Positions 44,621-53,062 of a stretch of DNA of 64,000 nt are shown here, one piece after another. The position numbers were made by a program, and so were the translations under genes. Each line of letters opens with the position of its first letter. The first letter of the stretch is position 1. A model generated the notes under the pieces. The model was given only the letters and a program-made list of their open reading frames with translations, did no database searches and was not told where the DNA came from. Origin of the DNA: JBDGYW01 sp964518955 (GTDB lineage: Bacteria; Gemmatimonadota; Gemmatimonadetes; Gemmatimonadales; GWC2-71-9); NCBI GenBank assembly GCA_964518955.1, contig CAZFHS010000007.1:1-64000 (forward strand). The letters run 5' to 3'.

Positions 44621-45337
44621 TTAGCGTGTTCCGCTCAGCATGGGTACAAAACGCACGGGCAGGAGATTTCGCGTGCTAACCTGTCCGGCCGCATCTTTCT
44701 CGACCAAGATCAAGTTCTGAATGCCGTATACGCTGCCAACCGGAATCACCATCCTGCCGCCTGGTTTGAGCTGCTCAACCAGCGCTGGCGGGATGTACCC
44801 TGCGGCTGCGGTCACTATCACCGCATCGAAAGGGGCTTCCTCGGCCCAACCGAAGTGACCGTCCGAGTGCCGAGAGTTGACGTTGTACCCAAGGCGCTGC
44901 AATCGCTCTCGAGCGGCTCGGGCGAGCACCTCGAAGATCTCGACCGTGTATACCTTGCATCCAATCTCCGCGAGCACAGCGGCCTGGTATCCAGACCCGG
45001 TTCCCACCTCGAGCACCTTCATTCCGCGGTGAGGATTCAGAATCTCGGTCATATAGGCCACGATGTACGGTTGTGATATCGTCTGGCCATGGCCGATTGG
45101 CAACGGATGGTCGCCGTATGCCCGGAGTGTCTGATCGGCGGGCACGAATTCGTGTCGCATCACGGCTCGCATCGATCTCAAAGTCGCCGCATCGCCGACA
45201 CCCCGGGCTGCGATCAGATCTACCATCGCATTGCGCCTTGGCTGGTACCGGTCTTCTTGGGCCCACGATCCTGGGCAAAGCGTCACGGCAAAGAGTGTCG
45301 CCGTAAGGACGAGTTTGCTGCGGTTGATTGAGATCAC
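44621..45337 (-). CDS. pcm: Exported protein-L-isoaspartate O-methyltransferase
   Basis: A 238-residue PIMT that uses SAM to methylate isoaspartyl residues and start their repair. The core motifs are GHGQTISQPYIVAYMTE and VLEVGTGSGYQAAVLA. Unusually, the N-terminus is a signal peptide (KLVLTATLFAVTLCPGSWAQ) with likely cleavage before EDRYQ, so the protein should act in the periplasm, where SAM supply is unclear. The downstream gene encodes a membrane synthase-like protein that may be functionally linked. The family call is strong; localisation is inferred. Confidence 0.85.
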   Translation of the reverse strand: MISINRSKLVLTATLFAVTLCPGSWAQEDRYQPRRNAMVDLIAARGVGDAATLRSMRAVMRHEFVPADQTLRAYGDHPLPIGHGQTISQPYIVAYMTEILNPHRGMKVLEVGTGSGYQAAVLAEIGCKVYTVEIFEVLARAARERLQRLGYNVNSRHSDGHFGWAEEAPFDAVIVTAAAGYIPPALVEQLKPGGRMVIPVGSVYGIQNLILVEKDAAGQVSTRNLLPVRFVPMLSGTR

Positions 45338-45403
45338 TGTTTTTACCAGGGAAATAGGAGCTTGTGGTATAATCGTGGCTGAGGGTGGTTAGTCAAGAGG
45401 AGA

Positions 45404-45457
45404 GGGAGGGGAGGGAGCGGAGGGAGGGGCGTTGCTCCCTCTTCTCCCTCCCCTCCC
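45404..45457. repeat. Purine-rich near-perfect inverted repeat
   Basis: The left arm at 45404-45426 is almost all G and A; the right arm at 45435-45457 is its complement at 20 of 23 positions; the loop is GGGGCGTT. The tract could form a hairpin, G-quadruplex or triplex. It lies between the thiamine-binding protein gene (minus, ending 45488) and pcm (minus, starting 45337) and so may be a terminator for the former. Confidence 0.6.
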
Positions 45458-45487
45458 GCTCGGGTGGTGCAGGGCTTGGGGGGGCTC

Positions 45488-45766
45488 CTAAAACAGCTTC
45501 CCAATCAAACTCGGCTCCTTGTCTGTCCTCGTCCCGACTTTGATTGCGGTTGCCAGGCGCACGGTGCCCTCGGCGTGCAGCGTTTCGTGTACCTTTGCGA
45601 TCGCTTCGAAGATCTGCCTGATATCGCCTTCCACATTTGTACCGTAGGAATGGAGCTGCACCTGAAGTCCCGACTCTTCGATGATTTTGTGAGCGCGTTT
45701 GACTTCTTTGCGCACTGACACTCCCGAGCCAATCGGGATTACCTGGATTTCTGCAAGTGCCTTCAT
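45488..45766 (-). CDS. MTH1187/YkoF-type thiamine-binding protein
   Basis: A 92-residue member of the MTH1187 (PF01910) family, whose relatives bind thiamine or hydroxymethylpyrimidine. Visible motifs are MKALAEIQVIPIG at the start and SYGTNVEGDIRQIFEAI. The start MKALAEI is chosen because a GAGGAAG ribosome site precedes it, although the frame remains open upstream. No thiamine transport or synthesis genes are adjacent. Confidence 0.82.
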   Translation of the reverse strand: MKALAEIQVIPIGSGVSVRKEVKRAHKIIEESGLQVQLHSYGTNVEGDIRQIFEAIAKVHETLHAEGTVRLATAIKVGTRTDKEPSLIGKLF

Positions 45767-45856
45767 TTCCACTTCCTCCGTTCTGGTGTCCACCGGCGAG
45801 AGTGAGCGAGGCATCACCGCGCCGCTTGCCGTATTATACAGCGAGGAGGGGCTGAC

Positions 45857-46951
45857 ATGTCTGTTGATTGTTCGCTTTGTAAGGGCTACGTCTGCCGCGA
45901 GGGGCGGACAGACTCTCCAACTGAGAATTGCCCTATGCACGCCGACTTCCCTGTCTTCGAAGACCTGTACTACTCTGATGAACTGATCGATAACGCCTAC
46001 CGCGCCGCACTAGTCGAAGCCGAAGGCTACTGCGAATGGACCAGGTTGAGGGAGATCGCGGAATACTCTAAGAAACTGGGCATCGAAAGGATCGGTGTCG
46101 GTCACTGCGACGATATGGTACGAGAGGCGCATCTGACGGCGAAGTATCTCGAGTCGCAAAAGCTCTCTCCTATGCTCCCACCGACCGCCTCGGATTGTGA
46201 TCCTATCGAGCAGGTGGAGTTCTTCGCACAAAACGAGACTCAGGCCAATGTTATCGCAGGCATGTGCGTGGCGCACGAGGCTCTGTTCATATCAGCGTCG
46301 AAAACACCAGTCATCTCGCTTGTGGCCCGCGATGTGCGGCTACAGCACAATCCCGTGGCCGCCTTGTATACGAGTGGAAGCTATTCGCGCACTCGGCTGT
46401 TCGAGGACCGGTTTGTCGCAGATTGGGCACCACCCAAAGGAAACGGACTGGGTGCGTTGAGGACGGCAGCTGCGGATCCGGCGGCCGCGGGCCCTATAGA
46501 TGCAAACAGGTTGCAGGAGTCGATGGCGTTTGCCCGGTGCCTAGGAGCCCGCCAAATCGGGATCTCCTTTTGCACCGGATTCCAGCAGGAAGCGAGGTTG
46601 TTGGCAGGTGTACTGAGAGGCAACGGCTTTGAGGTGTCTTCGGTTTGTTGCAAGACCGGCGCCGTACCGAAGATCAAGATCGGGATAACAGACTCAGAAC
46701 AGGTTCGGCCCGGAGAAACGGAGATGATATGTAATCCGCTTGCCCAGGCTGAACTGCTCAATCGCGACAGCGTGCAACTGGTGTTGAGCCTGGGTCAATG
46801 CGTCGGCCACGAAGCATCGACATTGGCATCGCTGAAATCTCCCGCCGTGTGCATCGTTGCGAAGGATCGAGTGTTAGCCCATAACACTGTCGCGGCGCTG
46901 TACGCCTTTGAGGGGCAGGCAACCCGAGGCTCATCGGCCAACTCATTGTAG
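45857..46951 (+). CDS. Tandem-duplicated DUF1847 protein
   Basis: A 364-residue protein with two copies of the DUF1847 (PF08901) unit. N-terminal Cys-rich VDCSLCKGYVC is followed by QANVIAGMCVAHEALFISAS and RLQHNPVAALY. The second half repeats this pattern as CKTGAVPKIKIG, LVLSLGQCVGHEASTLASLK and RVLAHNTVAALY. Conserved Cys, His and Asn suggest metal binding. It lies just before the iron-box-like palindrome and feoB, so an iron-related role is an inference. Function of the family is unknown. Confidence 0.82.
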   Translation: MSVDCSLCKGYVCREGRTDSPTENCPMHADFPVFEDLYYSDELIDNAYRAALVEAEGYCEWTRLREIAEYSKKLGIERIGVGHCDDMVREAHLTAKYLESQKLSPMLPPTASDCDPIEQVEFFAQNETQANVIAGMCVAHEALFISASKTPVISLVARDVRLQHNPVAALYTSGSYSRTRLFEDRFVADWAPPKGNGLGALRTAAADPAAAGPIDANRLQESMAFARCLGARQIGISFCTGFQQEARLLAGVLRGNGFEVSSVCCKTGAVPKIKIGITDSEQVRPGETEMICNPLAQAELLNRDSVQLVLSLGQCVGHEASTLASLKSPAVCIVAKDRVLAHNTVAALYAFEGQATRGSSANSL

Positions 46952-47090
46952 ATCAGTGGTTTGCGTGCTCTGGATGGGGCCGGATCAGCCTCTGGCAAGT
47001 GGTTCTGAGGCCCGGCAGGCGGACCGACCCAGGCTCCCAGCGCACTACGGCAACACCTTTGCCGAAGAAAGTTTTGGTCTCCCACTTGAA

Positions 47091-47110
47091 AAATTAGGTC
47101 TGGCTAATTT
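47091..47110. promoter_or_regulatory. Palindrome resembling a DtxR/IdeR iron box upstream of feoB
   Basis: AAATTAGGTCTGGCTAATTT is a 20-bp palindrome with two perfect 7-bp arms. It shares TTAGG and GGCTAA with the IdeR/DtxR consensus. It begins 108 bp before the feoB start and is preceded by a TTGAAA (-35-like) at 47086-47091. A DtxR-family repressor would block feoB when iron is plentiful. Confidence 0.5.
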
Positions 47111-47198
47111 GTTTTCCAACTCTGTTTTCAGAGCCGTCCGATCGTCCATCAGCTTGCACGATCGACCGAATGGCTAAGCACGCAACGGCGGTAAATCT

Positions 47199-49133
47199 GT
47201 GGTGGAAACTTTGACCAACAACGTCCCCAGAACTGCGGTATTGGTGGGGAATCCCAACGTTGGGAAAAGCGTCATGTTCAAGAACCTGACGAATCACTAC
47301 GTCATGGTCTCGAACTATCCAGGTACCACCGTCGAAATCGTCCAAGCCCGAGCTACCTTCGGTGACAGGCAGTACTCGATCATCGACACGCCAGGTATCA
47401 ACGACCTTGCCACGCGCAGCGAAGATGCCCGGGTAACTCGGGAGGTCCTCGACGAGCATCGCGAGGCGACGATTGTCCAGGTCGCCGATGCAAAAAACCT
47501 GCGCCGAGCTCTGCTCCTCACGCTCCAGCTCGCCGAACTAGGTCGGCCAACGGTGCTCGTTCTCAACATGTTCGACGAGCTAGAAGAACGTGGAGGGCAC
47601 GTTGACACAGCGAGGCTCTCCGAGATACTTGGCGTACCCGTCCTCACAACGGTAGCTCCGCGTAACGAGGGGACCGAGGACCTAGTTGCCGCTCTACCTA
47701 AGGCCTGTACTCCTGAGAAATCGTGGTTGGCCACGTCGCCCGTCGACGAGTACGAAGGCAATCGGGCCAGACTTGCACAGGTCAATGAGATCCTTGCGGA
47801 GACGTACTCGATCTCACAGCCGAGCAAGCCGTCGGTTAGGGTTTTGCTCGGATTCTGGGCCATGCATCCCTTCAAAGGGCTGGCATTCCTGGCGGCCGCC
47901 TTGTTCGCCATGTTCTGGTTTGTGGGGTTGTTTGGCGCGGGAAGCCTAGTTGACCTTTTCGAAGTGGGATTGTTCCAGCACCGCATCAGCCCCGCGGCCA
48001 TAAGCGTCGTTGACGCGTTGATGCCATTCCCGCATACGCATGAAACAGAGGTGTTGCCGACTTCAGTTGGGATTCCGCTCACCCCGGTTCACGAGATTTC
48101 GCTTCTAGAATTCTCAAAAGAGGTGAAGGTGCCCGACTATTCGATACCACCGGGCGTCGATCTCTCGTTGGGTAACCACGTCGCACGGTTCTTTCACGAT
48201 TTGCTCGTTGGGCCATTTGGCACGATCACTATGGCTCTGAGTTACGCTTTGGCGATCGTCTTCCCAATCGTTACGACGTTCTTCTTTCTCTTTAGCATCA
48301 TGGAAGACTCGGGGTATTTCCCCCGAATGGCGATCATGGTCAACCGTGTCTTTCGCTTGATGGGCTTGAATGGCAAAGCGGTTATTCCGATGATCTTGGG
48401 GCTGGGCTGCGACACGATGGCCACGATGACCACGCGGATACTCGAGACACGCAAGGAACGCATCGTAACTACGATGCTGCTTGCTCTCGCCGTTCCGTGT
48501 TCGGCTCAGCTCGGCGTATTGCTTGCCCTCATGGCCTCGCTGGCCCCGGCTGGTGCTATGCTATGGCTCGGTTTGGTGATTGGGGTGATCTTCCTGGTCG
48601 GATGGCTAACCGCGAGGCTCTTCGATGAGGAGGCGAGCGACTTCATTTTGGAGATCCCCCCGATGCGTTGGCCACAGCTCTCCAACGTGTTGATCAAAAC
48701 GGCAAGTCGCCTGAACTGGTATCTCAAAGAAGTCATTCCGATATTCGTGTTGGGTACCGCAATTCTCTTCTTGCTGGATCTCGTCAACGCCCTCGAACTT
48801 ATCGCTCGTTTGGGGCAGCCGCTCGTTACGGGATGGCTCGGTTTGCCCAGCGACATGGCGAACGCTTTTCTGGTCGGGTTCATGCGGCGTGATTTCGGCG
48901 CGGTATACATTCTGGAAGCTGCCATGGGGCCCAATCCGGTGCTCTCGCCGCATCAGATTCTCGTGGCGATGATCACGATCACATTGTTCATGCCGTGCAT
49001 AGCCAACTTCCTCATGATTGCCAAAGAGCAAGGTTGGAAGATTGCTTTTGCAATGGCCGCGTTCATCTTTCCTTTCGCGTTCTTCGTGGGGGGATTCGTC
49101 AACCAATTGGGACGATGGTTTCCGAATATCTGA
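47199..49133 (+). CDS. feoB: Ferrous iron transporter FeoB
   Basis: A GTPase-coupled inner-membrane Fe(II) permease of 644 residues, short compared with the approximately 770 of E. coli FeoB. The N-terminal G domain shows GNPNVGKS (17-24), YPGTTVE, DTPGIND and LNMFDE. Membrane spans follow from about 220 with the conserved Cys motifs GLGCDTMATMTTR and AVPCSAQLG. The start is GTG 47199, with a second GTG next to it. The FeoA-like gene overlaps the 3' end by 19 nt. The palindrome upstream suggests iron regulation. Confidence 0.9.
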   Translation: MVETLTNNVPRTAVLVGNPNVGKSVMFKNLTNHYVMVSNYPGTTVEIVQARATFGDRQYSIIDTPGINDLATRSEDARVTREVLDEHREATIVQVADAKNLRRALLLTLQLAELGRPTVLVLNMFDELEERGGHVDTARLSEILGVPVLTTVAPRNEGTEDLVAALPKACTPEKSWLATSPVDEYEGNRARLAQVNEILAETYSISQPSKPSVRVLLGFWAMHPFKGLAFLAAALFAMFWFVGLFGAGSLVDLFEVGLFQHRISPAAISVVDALMPFPHTHETEVLPTSVGIPLTPVHEISLLEFSKEVKVPDYSIPPGVDLSLGNHVARFFHDLLVGPFGTITMALSYALAIVFPIVTTFFFLFSIMEDSGYFPRMAIMVNRVFRLMGLNGKAVIPMILGLGCDTMATMTTRILETRKERIVTTMLLALAVPCSAQLGVLLALMASLAPAGAMLWLGLVIGVIFLVGWLTARLFDEEASDFILEIPPMRWPQLSNVLIKTASRLNWYLKEVIPIFVLGTAILFLLDLVNALELIARLGQPLVTGWLGLPSDMANAFLVGFMRRDFGAVYILEAAMGPNPVLSPHQILVAMITITLFMPCIANFLMIAKEQGWKIAFAMAAFIFPFAFFVGGFVNQLGRWFPNI

Positions 49134-49576
49134 TTTGCCCGATGTGCGGGTTCGAGTTTCAGAAGACGGACACGCTCTGTTCGCATGGGTGCCCTCTGGG
49201 TTCCATGTGCAGCCTGAGTAGGTGCCCGAGCTGCGAATACGAGTTTCCCAAGACACCTAAGACGCTGTCCTGGCTTGCAAGAGTCTTCCGCAAGACTGAG
49301 GGTCGTGCACTGGATCTTCCTGCTCACGTGCGCACACTTCGGGAGCTCAAGGCGGGGGAACGCGGCAGAGTGATGTGCCTTGGTGCATCGTCCGACCGTG
49401 ACAACTCACTTGCCGTTTTTGGACTTGCCCCTGGGGCGGAGATCATGCTGCTACAGCACCAGCCGGCCTGCGTCGTTCAAATTGGGGAAACTCAACTGGC
49501 ATTGGACCCTGAGATCGCTGATTCCATTCTAGTTGACGAGGACGATGGTGACTTGGAGTGGCTCAAGGGGCGGTAG
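49115..49576 (+). CDS. feoA: FeoA-domain protein with N-terminal zinc ribbon
   Basis: A 153-residue FeoA-like partner of FeoB. The N-terminus carries Cys pairs (CPMCGFEF, CSHGCPLGSMC, CPSCEYEFP), likely a zinc ribbon or Fe-S site; the C-terminal FeoA (SH3-like) domain spans about 70-145 (LRELKAGERGRVMCLGASSD and GLAPGAEIMLLQHQP). ATG 49115 starts inside the end of feoB (19-nt overlap), showing coupling. FeoA domains modulate FeoB; the ribbon may sense metal. Seen in some anaerobe-type feo operons. Confidence 0.82.
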   Translation: MVSEYLICPMCGFEFQKTDTLCSHGCPLGSMCSLSRCPSCEYEFPKTPKTLSWLARVFRKTEGRALDLPAHVRTLRELKAGERGRVMCLGASSDRDNSLAVFGLAPGAEIMLLQHQPACVVQIGETQLALDPEIADSILVDEDDGDLEWLKGR

Positions 49577-49579
49577 GGC

Positions 49580-50422
49580 CTAGCCGTACCTGCCTTCTAC
49601 GTAGTCCGCCGTTTCTTTGTTCTCGGGTGTCAGGAACAGGTCGTCGGTAGGACGGTGTTCCACCACCTTCCCCATCAGCATGAAGACCGTCTCTTCGCTT
49701 GCTCTTCGGGCCTGGGCCATGTTGTGAGTCACGATTAGGATCGTGTACTCGCCCCTGAGGTCCCACATGAGTTCCTCGACTGCTTCTGTGCCGGCGGGGT
49801 CCAACGCTGAGCACGGCTCGTCCATGAGAATCACCGATGGCTTCACTGGCAGTAACCGCGCAATACAGAGCTTCTGCTGCTCTTCCAGCGTCAGGGAGAG
49901 AGCGCGCCCGCCAAGCCGGTCCTTAACGGCGTCCCAGAGCAACACCTCTCGCAGAGCCTTCTCCAGAATGGTGTTCTCTTCCTGCCTGCTGACCTTTTGT
50001 TTCCCGCGATGAATTCGATGGCTGAACAGCACGTTGTCTTTGATAGAGAGGGGCAAGGGATTGGGGCGTTGAAACACCATACCCACTTCCTTGCGCAACC
50101 GGACTGGTTCCACCGATGGGTCTAGCACGTCCTGACCCAGTACTCGCACGCTCCCGGTGGTGCGCACGTAACCCAGCCGCTCATTAATCCGGTTCACGGT
50201 TCTGAGGAAGGTCGTTTTTCCGCAACCGGACGGGCCGATGAGAGAAGTTATCTTGCCCTGCGTGATCCGCAGTTCAATGTCGAATAGGGCCTGGAAGTCT
50301 CCGTACCACAGGTTCAGCTGCTCGGTCTCGATAGCCGGTGCCGAACCGGACGGCTCCACCACTCCGCTCGGTGTATTGGCCGACAACGGACGCCCTGATG
50401 CAGCAGTGTCGGGCCTATCCAA
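49580..50422 (-). CDS. pstB: PstB-like phosphate ABC transporter ATPase with degenerate signature motif
   Basis: A 280-residue ABC ATPase and the last gene of the pst operon. Walker A GPSGCGKTT, the Q-loop Gln (VFQRPNP), Walker B ILMDEPCSALDP and the H-loop His (VTHNM, about 233) are intact, but the LSGGQ-type signature is replaced by LTLEEQQK. It would need another subunit to provide a working signature. TTG 50422 is chosen because GGAGGGG precedes it with six bases; it overlaps the end of the other pstB gene by 8 nt. An in-frame upstream start would extend it by 15 residues. Confidence 0.85.
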   Translation of the reverse strand: MDRPDTAASGRPLSANTPSGVVEPSGSAPAIETEQLNLWYGDFQALFDIELRITQGKITSLIGPSGCGKTTFLRTVNRINERLGYVRTTGSVRVLGQDVLDPSVEPVRLRKEVGMVFQRPNPLPLSIKDNVLFSHRIHRGKQKVSRQEENTILEKALREVLLWDAVKDRLGGRALSLTLEEQQKLCIARLLPVKPSVILMDEPCSALDPAGTEAVEELMWDLRGEYTILIVTHNMAQARRASEETVFMLMGKVVEHRPTDDLFLTPENKETADYVEGRYG

Positions 50423-51224
50423 ACTTCCCCTCCACGTATTCCCGGGTCCGTTGGTCTTGAACCTCACCGGTGAAAAACTCCTCAGTCTCTCCGACCTCTA
50501 CCATCTCCCCGTTGAGGAAAAATGCGGTCCGATGAGCCAGGCGGCGGGCCTGCTGCACGAGGTTGGTGACCATTACGATGGTCATCTCACCGCGAAGCTC
50601 TTTGAGAATATCCTCTATACGCATTGTCGTGACTGGATCCACGGCGATGGAAAACTCATCCAGCAAGAGCAGTTGGGGTTCCTGTGAGAGAGCCCTCGCG
50701 ATAGTCAGCCGCTGTTGCTGGCCGCCACTCAGCATTGATCCCAACGAGCCGAGCCTGTCTTTCACTTCATCCCACAACGCGGCCCTTCGTAGGCACCGTT
50801 CCACGATCTCGTCCAACTCGGCCTTCTTCTTCACACCAGCCAGGCGAGGTGCCAGAGTGACGTTTTCGTACACGCTGAGAGGCAGCCCGACCGGAAGGGG
50901 GAAAACCACACCGATACGGCGCCTGAGCGCATAGACGTTCTTGAAGGTGTCGACGTTCTCCCCGTCGAAGAGGACGGTGCCCTTCACCCACATCCCGGGC
51001 ACCATTTCATTCATCCGGTTCAATGCCCGAAGGAAGCTGGTTTTCCCGCTGTTGGCGGGTCCGATGATGCCAAATATCTCCTCTTCCCGAACCTGGAAAC
51101 TCGCGTCCTGGAGTACCGTTTTGTCTTGGTAACCCAACGTGAGTCCCTTGACCTCCAACTTGATCGGAGTGCTGTCGTCCGCTCCCTGGGTTCCGCCGGC
51201 AGACCTCCCGTCGTCACTCACCAC
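50415..51224 (-). CDS. pstB: PstB-like ATPase lacking Q-loop Gln and H-loop His
   Basis: A 269-residue ABC ATPase that complements the defects of its neighbour. Walker A is GPANSGKTS (55-63) and the signature LSGGQQQR (165-172) is intact. Walker B keeps Asp-Glu (LLLLDEFS), but the Q-loop Gln is Pro109 (VVFPLP) and the H-loop His is Asn221 (MVTNLV). Its own ATP site should therefore be degenerate, while its signature can complete the site of the other PstB. It overlaps pstA by 7 nt. The pairing is an inference from motifs. Confidence 0.85.
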   Translation of the reverse strand: MVSDDGRSAGGTQGADDSTPIKLEVKGLTLGYQDKTVLQDASFQVREEEIFGIIGPANSGKTSFLRALNRMNEMVPGMWVKGTVLFDGENVDTFKNVYALRRRIGVVFPLPVGLPLSVYENVTLAPRLAGVKKKAELDEIVERCLRRAALWDEVKDRLGSLGSMLSGGQQQRLTIARALSQEPQLLLLDEFSIAVDPVTTMRIEDILKELRGEMTIVMVTNLVQQARRLAHRTAFFLNGEMVEVGETEEFFTGEVQDQRTREYVEGKFG

Positions 51225-52087
51225 TTCTTCTTCCCTCGCAGGTAGACTCGGAATGCGACTGATACGGCATTCATCGCCAACACCATGGCAATGAGCACCA
51301 GGGCTACGCCGTATTCGAGGTGTTCGGGCACTCCAGGCACCTGGGTAGAAATCACGTACAGGTGTAGGGACATAGCCATGGTTTGATCCATTACCCCCTG
51401 GGGGAGAAACGGAAGGAAAAATGCCGCGCCGGTGAACATAATCGGCGCTGTTTCACCTGATGTTCGCGACACCTCGAGTATTACTCCAGTGAGGATGCCA
51501 CTAATGGCGTTCGGCAGAACGACTCGGCGTATCGTCTGCCATCGAGTGGCTCCCATGCTCCAGCACGCCTCGCGAAATGCCCGTGGCACAGCCTGGAGAG
51601 ATTCCCGCGTTGCGACGATGACTACTGGGAGTGTCATGATCGCCAACGTTAGGGACGCAGCAAGAATACTCGTTCCAAACCGGAAGAAGAGCACAAAGGC
51701 CCCCACACCGAACAGCGCATGTACGATCGAGGGAACTCCGGCGAGGTTGATAATTGCGAGGTTGATGGCCCGTGTGAGCCAGTTGTCTGGTGCGTATTCG
51801 GACAGATAGATGGCTGCTGCCACTCCCAAGGGAACGGATGCAAGCAGAGCCACAGACACAAGCCATATCGTGCCCACTAGGGCTGGCAAGATTCCACCTT
51901 CGGTCATGCCGTTTCTAGGCATCTGTGTCAGAAACGCCCAGGAGACCGCCGGAGAACCCTTGATAACCAGAACCGTGAGAATGGTGATGACCGGCAGCAC
52001 CAGGACGATCGTCATCAGGAAGAAGAGGACTTTGAAGAGCCACTCCACCTGCTTGTTGCGCCGATTCAGGGCGGAGGCTTCGAACAT
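51218..52087 (-). CDS. pstA: Phosphate ABC transporter permease PstA
   Basis: An inner-membrane permease of 289 residues with six predicted spans, beginning VLFFLMTIVLVLPVITILTV. The EAA-type coupling loop is visible as REACWSMGATRWQTIRRVVL, which contacts the ATPase. It partners with PstC for phosphate uptake. It starts 3 bp after the pstC stop and overlaps the following ATPase gene by 7 nt, so the operon is tightly coupled. Confidence 0.92.
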   Translation of the reverse strand: MFEASALNRRNKQVEWLFKVLFFLMTIVLVLPVITILTVLVIKGSPAVSWAFLTQMPRNGMTEGGILPALVGTIWLVSVALLASVPLGVAAAIYLSEYAPDNWLTRAINLAIINLAGVPSIVHALFGVGAFVLFFRFGTSILAASLTLAIMTLPVVIVATRESLQAVPRAFREACWSMGATRWQTIRRVVLPNAISGILTGVILEVSRTSGETAPIMFTGAAFFLPFLPQGVMDQTMAMSLHLYVISTQVPGVPEHLEYGVALVLIAMVLAMNAVSVAFRVYLRGKKKW

Positions 52088-52090
52088 AGT

Positions 52091-53062
52091 CTACTTCTGC
52101 CTCTTCACACCCCGCACCACCAGATCGGCGGTGAGGTTGATCAGGAAGGTCACCACGAAGAGGAGAATCCCCAGGGTGAAGAGTGCCTGGTAGTGGTCGG
52201 AGCCCATCGGGGTTTCCCCGAGCTCGGCAGCGATCGTAGCAGTGAGCGCCCTCACTGAATCGAAGATACTGTCGGGGATGTTGATAGCATGACCGCTTGC
52301 CATCAACACGGCCATGGTCTCCCCAAATCCCCGTCCGACACCGAGCAACACGGCGCCCAGCAGCCCATTTTTCGCGGCCGGAATGACGACCTTGACGATG
52401 ATCTGCCACTTGGTGGCGCCCATCGCCTCCGCGGCCTCACGGTAGCCGTCGGGTACCGCCTTGAGTGCGTCCTCGGCGATTGTTGTCATTATGGGGGCAG
52501 CCATGAGCCCCAGAATGATTCCGGCGTTCAGAACGCTCAGCCCCACCGGTACCTCGAAGATCCGAATGATCAAGCCATTCATGATAGACAGGCCAATGAA
52601 TCCCCACACCACCGACGGGATCGCCGCCAGGAGCTCTACGAGGATTTTGAGGCTTTCCCGGAGTTTCCCTGTTGCAAATTCGCCAATGAAGATGGCCGCA
52701 CCGAGGGAGAAAGGGACTGACACTACCATGGCCAATCCAGTTACGGAGGCTGTGCCCAATATCAGCGCCATTGCACCGTAGGTTGGGTTGTTTTCTGATG
52801 TCGGCCGCCATGCGGGGGAGAGGAAAAACTCCTTCAGGTCCAGGGTGTTGAATATGAACCCCATGCCTTCCTTGGTGATGAACGCGAATATCCCAAGGAT
52901 GAACACGATGGCCGAGATACCGCCCACGAAAACGAAAGCCGCCACCGCTTTGTCCTGAAACCAGGCCCAATCGCGGCGGTGGAGGTCGCCGTGACGGGTT
53001 GATACACTCCGCCCAGCCGGGTTTTGCGCGGACATGTTAGGGAGCAGCGTCTCAGCAGGCAT
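52091..53062 (-). CDS. pstC: Phosphate ABC transporter permease PstC
   Basis: An inner-membrane permease of 323 residues. A hydrophilic N-terminal stretch (about 1-35) precedes six spans, the first AAFVFVGGISAIVFILGIFA. The coupling loop is REAAEAMGATKWQIIVKVVI and GRGFGETMA is a conserved PstC element. It overlaps the PhoU-fusion gene by 11 nt. It forms the channel with PstA. Confidence 0.92.
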   Translation of the reverse strand: MPAETLLPNMSAQNPAGRSVSTRHGDLHRRDWAWFQDKAVAAFVFVGGISAIVFILGIFAFITKEGMGFIFNTLDLKEFFLSPAWRPTSENNPTYGAMALILGTASVTGLAMVVSVPFSLGAAIFIGEFATGKLRESLKILVELLAAIPSVVWGFIGLSIMNGLIIRIFEVPVGLSVLNAGIILGLMAAPIMTTIAEDALKAVPDGYREAAEAMGATKWQIIVKVVIPAAKNGLLGAVLLGVGRGFGETMAVLMASGHAINIPDSIFDSVRALTATIAAELGETPMGSDHYQALFTLGILLFVVTFLINLTADLVVRGVKRQK

